Positions 58,218-64,000 of a stretch of 64,000 bases of DNA are shown one piece after another. Positions within the stretch are counted from its first letter, which is position 1. Each line of letters starts with the position of its first letter. Position numbers and translations under genes: made by a program. A model generated the notes under the pieces. It was not told the DNA's origin. It saw only the letters and a list, made by a program, of their open reading frames with translations, and searched no databases. Source of the DNA: Inia geoffrensis (Eukaryota; Chordata; Mammalia; Artiodactyla; Iniidae); NCBI GenBank assembly GCA_036417435.1, contig CM070915.1:80477799-80541798 (forward strand), written 5' to 3'.

Positions 58218-59111
58218 CTAGAGAAGTTCCTTTAGCAGTTGTTGTAAAGCTGGTTTGGTGGTGCTGAACTCTCTCAGCTTTTGCTTGTCTGTAAAGGTTT
58301 TAATTTCTCCATCAAAACTGAATGAGATCTTTGCTGGGTAGAGTAATCGTGGTTGCAGGCTTTTCTCCTTCATCACTTTCAGTATGTCCTGCCACTCCCT
58401 TCTGGCTTGCAGAGTTTCTGCTGAGGGATCAGCTGTTAGCCTTATGGGGATTCCCTTGTGTGTTATTTGTTGTTTTGCCCTTGCTGCTTTTAATATGCTT
58501 TCTTTGTATTTAATTTTTGACAGTTTGATTAATATGTGTCTTGGCATATTTCTCCTTGGGTTTATCCTGTATGGGACTCTCTCTGCTTCCTGGACTTGGT
58601 TAACTATTTCCTTTCCCATATTAGGGAAGTTTTCAACTACAATCTCTTCAAATATTTTCTCAGTCCCTTTCTTTTTCTCTTCTTCTTCTGGAATCCCTAT
58701 AATTCAAATATTGGTGCGTTTAATGTTGTCCCAGAGGTCTCTGAGGCTGTCCTCAGTTCTTTTCATTCTTTTTTCTTTATTCTGCTCTGCAGTAGTTATT
58801 TCCGCTATTTTATCTTCCAGGTCACTTATCCGTTCTTCTGCCTCAGTTATTCTGCTATTGATCCCATCTAGAGTACTTTTAATTTCATTTATTGTGTTGT
58901 TCATCGTTGCTTGTTTCATCTTTAGTTCTTCTAGGTCCTTGTTAATTGTTTCTTGCATTTTGTCCATTCTATTTCCGAGATTCTGGATCATCTTTACTAT
59001 CATTATTCTGAATTCTTTTTCAGGTAGACTGCCTATTTCCTCTTCATTTGTTAGGTCTGGTGGGTTTTTATCTTGCTCCTTCATCTGCTGTGTGTTTTTC
59101 TGTCTTCTCAT
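58218..59111 (-). pseudogene. L1 ORF1 pseudogene (copy 2), single stop
   Basis: The frame is continuous over 297 codons except for one TGA at 58704-58706 (codon 136). Residues ~45-115 form the coiled coil ('RITEAEERISDLEDKI'), the stop falls at the start of the RRM-like domain, and the C-terminal domain ('MPRHILIKLSKIKYKESIL') is intact. The TGA fits a CGA codon lost by CpG decay. ORF1 ends 58 bases before ORF2, a normal L1 spacer. The start at 59111 is in frame nine codons upstream of the Met that begins copy 1's ORF1. Confidence 0.92.
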
Positions 59112-59115
59112 TTGC

Positions 59116-59418
59116 TTATCTTACTGTGTTTGGGGGTCTCCTTTTTGCAGGCTGCAGGTTCGTAGTTCCCGTTGTTTTTGATGTCTGTCTCCAGTGGCTA
59201 AGGTTGGTCCAGTGGGTTGTGTAGGCTTCCTGGTGGAAGGGGCTAGTGCCTGTGTTCTGGTGGATGAGGCTGGATCTTGTCTCTCTAGTGGGCAGGTCCA
59301 CGTCTGGTGGTGTGTTTTGGGGTGTCTGTGGACTTATTATGATTTTAGGCAGCCTCTCTGCTAATGGGCGGGGTTGTGTTCCTGTCTTGCTAGTTGTTTG
59401 GCATATGTTGTCCAGCAC
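59116..59418 (-). other. open frame in L1 5' UTR (copy 2)
   Basis: A 100-codon frame on the L1 sense strand ending four bases before ORF1. Its N-terminal ~34 residues (MLDNICQTTSKTGTQPRPLA and on) resemble those of the copy 1 frame, then diverge by frameshift. Probably not translated into anything functional. Confidence 0.5.
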
Positions 59419-59612
59419 TGTAGCTTGCTGGTCGGTGAGTGAAGCTGGGTGCTGGTGTTGAGATGGAGATCTCTGGGAGATTTTCGCCGTTTGATATTAT
59501 GTGGAGCTGGGAGGTCTCTTGTGGACCAGTGTCCTGAAGTTGGCTCTCCCCCCTCAGAGGCAGAGCCCTGATTCCTGGCTGGAGCAGCAAGAGCCTTTCA
59601 TCCACACGGAGT

Positions 59613-60094
59613 TATCAAGGTAGTGGTCACTGGCAAGTGAAACCACAAGAGAAGAGGCCCATGCTATGCCCGGTCCTGCTGAGCAATTTTCAGGCTTCAG
59701 CTCATTCTGGCAACAGGGTGCCTGGGTCGGCGAGGCAGGGCTGGGTCCGTGAGGCGGGCGGCGCTCAGCCGGTGCGCGGCCTGAGGGGCCCGGTCGAAGC
59801 CCTCGGGGAAGGCCGACAGCGGCCAGGACTCCGGCCTTCTGCGGCTGCGGCCTCTTTGGGGTCTCCCTCCTGGCGTCAAGTCGCTCTCACTCCTGCTCTG
59901 GCGGCCGCGCCTCTCCCCTGAGCTTCTTCACTAGGCGAGCGCTCCCTGAGGCGACCCGCGAAAAGCGCGGGCCAAGCTGCAGCGCCTACCATAGTTTAAT
60001 ACAAAAAAGCATATCATGGATTATGTGTATATATACATGAGCGTTTACAGAGTAAAAAGTGTACTTTTGCCTTAAAGTAGAGCAACTTCATTTA
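59613..60094. promoter_or_regulatory. small CpG-rich patch (possible CpG island)
   Basis: Between about 59720 and 59990 I count roughly 30 CpG dinucleotides in 270 bases, far denser than anywhere else in the window, with GC content well above its surroundings. It directly adjoins the 5' end of L1 copy 2. It may be the rest of that L1's 5' UTR promoter, or an independent CpG-island promoter. Open frames across it on both strands are not recognisable proteins. Confidence 0.6.
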
Positions 60095-60200
60095 TTCAGT
60101 CAACAAACATTAAATTTCTACACACTTATGAGATATGCATAGAAAAGTAGTTTACCCAATTTAGTACCTAGACTTGCAGGGAGTAATTGGGAACAATGGA
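60095..60200 (-). repeat. L2 3'-end relic
   Basis: 'tttattcagtcaacaaacat' with following decayed sequence is the reverse-complement L2 end. Confidence 0.5.
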
Positions 60201-61139
60201 CACAAAGCATATTACACGTGAAGTCCTATATACGTGATTATTCCGGCCCTGGACTTTGTAGATTACCCGAGGATCCTGCGTGGATGGTGTGACAGGCCCC
60301 AGGTGCCCCTGCATCACTTCCAGCATCAGAGCTGATGGCTGCACCTGCTGGTGCTCGCTCCTTTCTCACACAGAACCACCAGCAGAGGTTGGCAAGGGTC
60401 TTCTCTGCCGTGTGATCAGAGAACACACACTTAGAAAGGTAGAGAACTATACCTGCATTTTGAAATATGAATTTCATTCTGCTCGTAATTCCTCATAAGC
60501 ACCCCTCAAAACAGGTCAATGACTCCTTTTGCATTGTTTAGCAGAAGGTGATACTGGGTGGTGTTCAGGAGAGACAAGGAGAGCTACCCAGAACAACTGC
60601 TCAGTGGGGCTTACCTGCGGGCCGAGCCTGCGGGCCGCATGTGCCTCCCTGAAGGCAGGGGCTCTGCTCACAAGAACATGTGTTCTTTCTTTTGTCAACC
60701 TCAAAATCACAGGAAACAGTTTTAAGACATGTTCTATGATTCCATGATTACTTGTTAACAAACAGCCATTCAAACTCTTTAGGAATGTGTGAGAAAGGGA
60801 GACCTCAGCCAGAAAGGGCAGTCATGCTGTTCTGTGAGCTGTATGTATATATACGAAGGAAATGATCTGCAGTATATCATTCATGTTTATTAAATTTCCT
60901 TTTAAGCAGTCTTAGTACCTGTCGCACATACATTAGTATTTCCCTCGCCTCCCTTAACAGATTGTTTTCTCCGCACTGCCTACTCAAATTACTTTCAACC
61001 ATCAACTCTGACATCCTCAGAACCGTATCAAAAGAAACCAACCCCACAGAATTTGGCACAGATCTGAGTATCCCCCTTCCTTGTGCGCCTCACTATACCT
61101 GCAGAATTCTACCATAACAGCCATAAAGGAATGCTGCAC
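60201..61139. other. unassigned sequence
   Basis: About 0.9 kb, no recognised repeat or supported exon. Confidence 0.38.
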
Positions 61140-61315
61140 ACAAGCATGAACACGTGTTCCCTGCTCTGAGCCTGCAGCACCCCCCTTCCCTCAAAGAGGG
61201 AACAAGGAGCACATTTTCCACAGCACCCAGTACTCAGCACCAAGCACCCAGAAGAACCAGCCTGGCACAGAGCAGTTATTCAGCGAGTGTCTGTGGAATT
61301 GATGGATGAATACAT
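61140..61315 (+). repeat. L2/MIR 3'-end relic
   Basis: 'cctggcacagagcagttatt' followed by 'gaattgatggatgaata' is the shared L2/MIR 3' end on the plus strand. The 5' part is indistinct. Confidence 0.5.
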
Positions 61316-63040
61316 TTGGGGTATATTAACTTTATAAGATTAGATTTGTGTTTACAAGTGAATTTTTGTTATAGAAAGCCCCTCTCCCCCAAATCTACCA
61401 GACATCTCCATACCAAATGAATGAAAAATAAATCTCAGCCAGTAACTTCAGATTTAGACAATTTAATAAATGTAAAACCACCAGGACAGAGCCAGGCACT
61501 TAATTAAACGCAAGAAATCCCAGTTCTTCTCTTAACTCCTGCCAGCTAATATTTAAAGCTTTAAAGAAACTGTTACCATTAGATTCAGGAACTCCTGATC
61601 ATAGACATAAAGGTCATAATACCACAGACCTTTTTCTGGACCAATCCCCCCAATGCAGGCACCACCATCACTAACATTTTATAGAGCCCACAGCCAGTCA
61701 CCATCCCAGCCTGAGGGCATGGGGTTCAAGTTTGGGGCAAGACGCACCCCCCCCCCCCCGCCAGCACAGTGGTAGGTAACTATAACAAAAACAACCTGTT
61801 TTCCAAACTCTAATAATAGACTGTAGAAAAACACACTTAGATACACACCTAACCCTAGAAATTTTAGTCATTTTAAAGCTATTAGCAAGGCTCATACCCC
61901 AACCAACAGCCTCTCCTCCACCCCCACTGCAACATCTAAAAATAAAATAGCACATTAACACAGGCATATTTTGCTTGCTTCAACCAGGAGCTCAGAAAAC
62001 TCCCTCAAGCCTTACTGCAGTGGGATCAGTCCACTGTACACGATGAGTCAGCATTTCTCCACATTTCTGGAAATTCCTCACCAGCAACATGACCTACACA
62101 GGAAGCCAACTTTCCATTTCAATGTATAACAGGAAGTATTCAAACACATTTCACCTGAACTGGAGAACTGTTTTAATGTTCTCAAAATAAGTGAGAATCT
62201 ACTGAAAGGCATTGTTAAAAAAAAAAGAATCAAGTATTTTATTTTAAAACACATAGACAAATCGTGATTTGCTAATCCAGTACAACCAATCTGAACAAAG
62301 GCACTTCAGTACCTAGAAGACAGGAAAACACAAATTAAATTTAAAACTGAACTCAGTTACTGTCCAATTTTCTGTGGCACACACTACTGCAGAGTTGCAC
62401 GACTTTGGAAAACCTGTGTTTATTATATTAAGGGTCTGCTAAGTTTTGTTTTGAATATCTAACTTGGCCAGTAACATAATATTCAGAAATAACAGTGGAA
62501 GTGTAAATATTTTTGGGAAAAAAACGTCAGTAGCAGATATTTTAATAGAATATCTCTCTCCCCTAATTAGTGGATCGAAATTATTTGATTAGCACAAAAT
62601 ACATTAACAGGTTACAGAGATTTTATGTTTCAGAAGTTATTTTTTAGATTAACAGACTTTAAAACAGCCTGTCCATTAACTACAGCGCCCGTGTCTCTGT
62701 GTGCCATTTTCCCCCTTTACGGTCAGAAAGCTGCTTTCGCAGTTAAAAATGTCAGCTACGAGAAGTTGTTTTTCCACAATTCTTAAAGAGAGTTTCAAAA
62801 CTTCAGTTCAATAAAAAGCCAAATACCTCAGCTATTACAGTCATTAATAAAATGCATTTAACATTCGTGCAGCATCAGAATGTAAGACATCTGCTTCTAA
62901 TTTCAATTTTGGCTCAGAATAAAAGTGCCTCCCCCACAACAGTCTGATTATAAACTGTTCTTTTCCTCCTCTCTCTTTTTCTCCTTTGGAAGCTGTTATC
63001 CTTCATTCTTGCTGGAAGCCACCTGACCACTGCCAGGAAG
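61316..63040. other. unassigned sequence with a C homopolymer
   Basis: About 1.7 kb with few recognisable transposons, which stands out in this repeat-dense window. A run of 13 C lies at 61747-61759. Confidence 0.4.
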
Positions 63041-63041
63041 A

Positions 63042-63160
63042 GGAATGCAAAACATTCCCAGGACCGGCTGTGACGTCAGCCCCACATTCCACCTCTCTGC
63101 GGTCAGGGCTGTCGGGAAACTCCAGCCTCCGGCAAAACCCCTCAAATGAGATAACAGCTG
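63042..63160. promoter_or_regulatory. candidate enhancer motif cluster (TEAD, CRE, GATA, E-box)
   Basis: In ~120 bases of non-repeat DNA there are three TEAD/M-CAT motifs (GGAATG at 63042-63047, CATTCC at 63053-63058 and 63085-63090). There is also a full palindromic CRE (TGACGTCA, 63071-63078), AGATAA (63149-63154) and CAGCTG (63155-63160). Individual short motifs arise by chance; the clustering and the exact 8-base CRE are the evidence. Function is inferred. Confidence 0.4.
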
Positions 63161-63824
63161 AGGCCTGCACTAAATCACACTAAGAACTCCATGTTATGCT
63201 TTAAAGATGGATAGTTAAGATGGATTGGGGGGTACTGAGCTGGCTTTATGAAGTATATTTACCACTAATATTCAAAATTTTTGTTTGTTTGTTTCTTGGG
63301 AGAAAGAAACAAGGAAAAAGTGATTTAACAACAATCACCAGTAGACCTATCACCTTAGGCATTAGTATGCAGATGGGGTAAGATGAATGACAAAATAGTT
63401 TGGGCTTCAACCAGCAGACCTTCCTTAATTAAACAACCCCACAACCTGTCTCCAAACCCTCTCACAGGAAAAAGAGATGTAAGTCCCATTCAAGGATGCT
63501 TTAGAAATTAGTAGATGCATTTTCTCTAGAGAGAATTATTGTATACAGATAGAAACTGCAAGGTGTAAATATTACGGAGAAAAAACAAACATACACATAA
63601 TCTTCTTACAATTTTCATTTGTAACTTCCTAGATTTTTGTTAAGTGTATTTGTTAACGTATTTGCAAATATATTCTTAATAATACATGCTGTTATTAGGA
63701 GCAATCAACATCTAGCATGACTGTAAACTGTAGTTCCTGGATAGAGGCGCATGTGTGCCTGTGTGCCATATTATATGTGTGAACTTACCCACCTCCCATT
63801 AAGGTGCATGTTGGAAAGAAAGAG
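63161..63824. other. unassigned sequence
   Basis: AT-rich, no recognised features. Confidence 0.35.
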
Positions 63825-63990
63825 TACAAGGTAAGAAGTAAAGGGATGTAAGTTCTAGTCCTAGTTCTGCCTCCAGAAAAGTTAATTACCTTTTCTGAAT
63901 CTGTTTCCTCATCTGTAAGAATCTAGTCCTACTTATACCACGAAGGTTATCTGAAGAGGAAATAAGAAAACAGACAAGAAAGTACTCAGG
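63825..63990 (+). repeat. MIR SINE relic
   Basis: 'gttctagtcctagttctgcc', 'ttctgaatctgtttcctcat' and 'ctgtaagaatctagtcctac' follow plus-strand MIR, with its 3' end near the window edge. Confidence 0.72.
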
Positions 63991-64000
63991 GAAGTTACTT

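Larger units (their letters stand above)
53957..59612 (-). mobile_element. long L1 (copy 2), slightly 5'-shortened
   Basis: The 3' tail is the TTTA/T-run at 53957-53980; sequence collinear with copy 1 continues to about 59612. It lacks the terminal ~165 bases of copy 1, including the YY1-like site, unless its 5' UTR is of a different type that continues into the GC-rich sequence beyond. ORF1 is damaged by only one stop and ORF2 by a few frameshifts, so this is the best-preserved L1 in the window. Confidence 0.93.

Noticed and set aside
58384..59181. 265-codon plus-strand open frame rich in hydrophobic residues
   Set aside because: It is the antisense of L1 ORF1; the lysine/glutamate-rich sense strand reads as phenylalanine/leucine/serine in reverse, giving a false membrane-protein look.
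59697..59879. 60-codon arginine/proline-rich minus-strand frame in the CpG patch
   Set aside because: Short and compositional, with a competing frame on the other strand; not recognisable as an N-terminal exon.

Overview
The window is nuclear DNA from a mammal, most likely a whale or dolphin. The main evidence is a repeated tRNA-Glu-derived SINE of the CHR type (head 'cttccctggtggcgcagtgg' on the sense strand), present thirteen times. The near-full-length L1 copies are of the cetartiodactyl type. I see no protein-coding exon, tRNA, rRNA or other functional RNA gene that I can support, and nothing prokaryotic. All longer open frames are decayed L1 ORF1/ORF2, L1 5' UTR, or chance frames. The window reads as an intron or intergenic stretch built largely from layered retrotransposons. 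All family names are from memory of consensus sequences; no search was run.

Layout. 1-3180: mostly unassigned sequence with a MIR, a 16-bp minisatellite and a 26-bp tandem duplication. 3.2-6.1 kb: an old L1 fragment and two CHR SINEs. 6.1-8.4 kb: unassigned, with an hAT-type DNA transposon relic. 8.4-14.7 kb: a near-full-length minus-strand L1 (copy 1) split by two SINEs and ending in a YY1-like promoter motif. 14.7-19.1 kb: MIRs, MER5A, a perfect hairpin, a microsatellite with a duplicated flank, and two SINEs. 19.1-20.5 kb: a SINE carrying a nested L1 3' end and a probable 3' transduction. 20.5-33.4 kb: unassigned DNA with MIR/L2 relics, an old internally deleted L1 and one SINE. 33.4-36.7 kb: old plus-strand L1. 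36.7-41.8 kb: L2/MIR relics, a SINE, a 5'-truncated L1 and a long L2 ORF2 relic. 41.8-46 kb: an old L1 broken by a second L1 and two SINEs. 46-53 kb: unassigned DNA, a palindromic DNA element, two SINEs and a short L1 tail. 53-59.6 kb: an old L1 tail abutting a second long minus-strand L1 (copy 2). 59.6-64 kb: a CpG-rich patch, L2/MIR relics and a cluster of TEAD, CRE and GATA motifs.

Nothing here works as an operon or pathway. The interest lies in retrotransposon archaeology: target-site duplications bracket most SINEs, nested insertions give a relative chronology, and one L1 shows a template-switch palindrome. Two spots may be regulatory: the CpG-rich patch at 59.7-60.0 kb and the motif cluster at 63.04-63.16 kb. 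I did not find a previously undescribed biological system.
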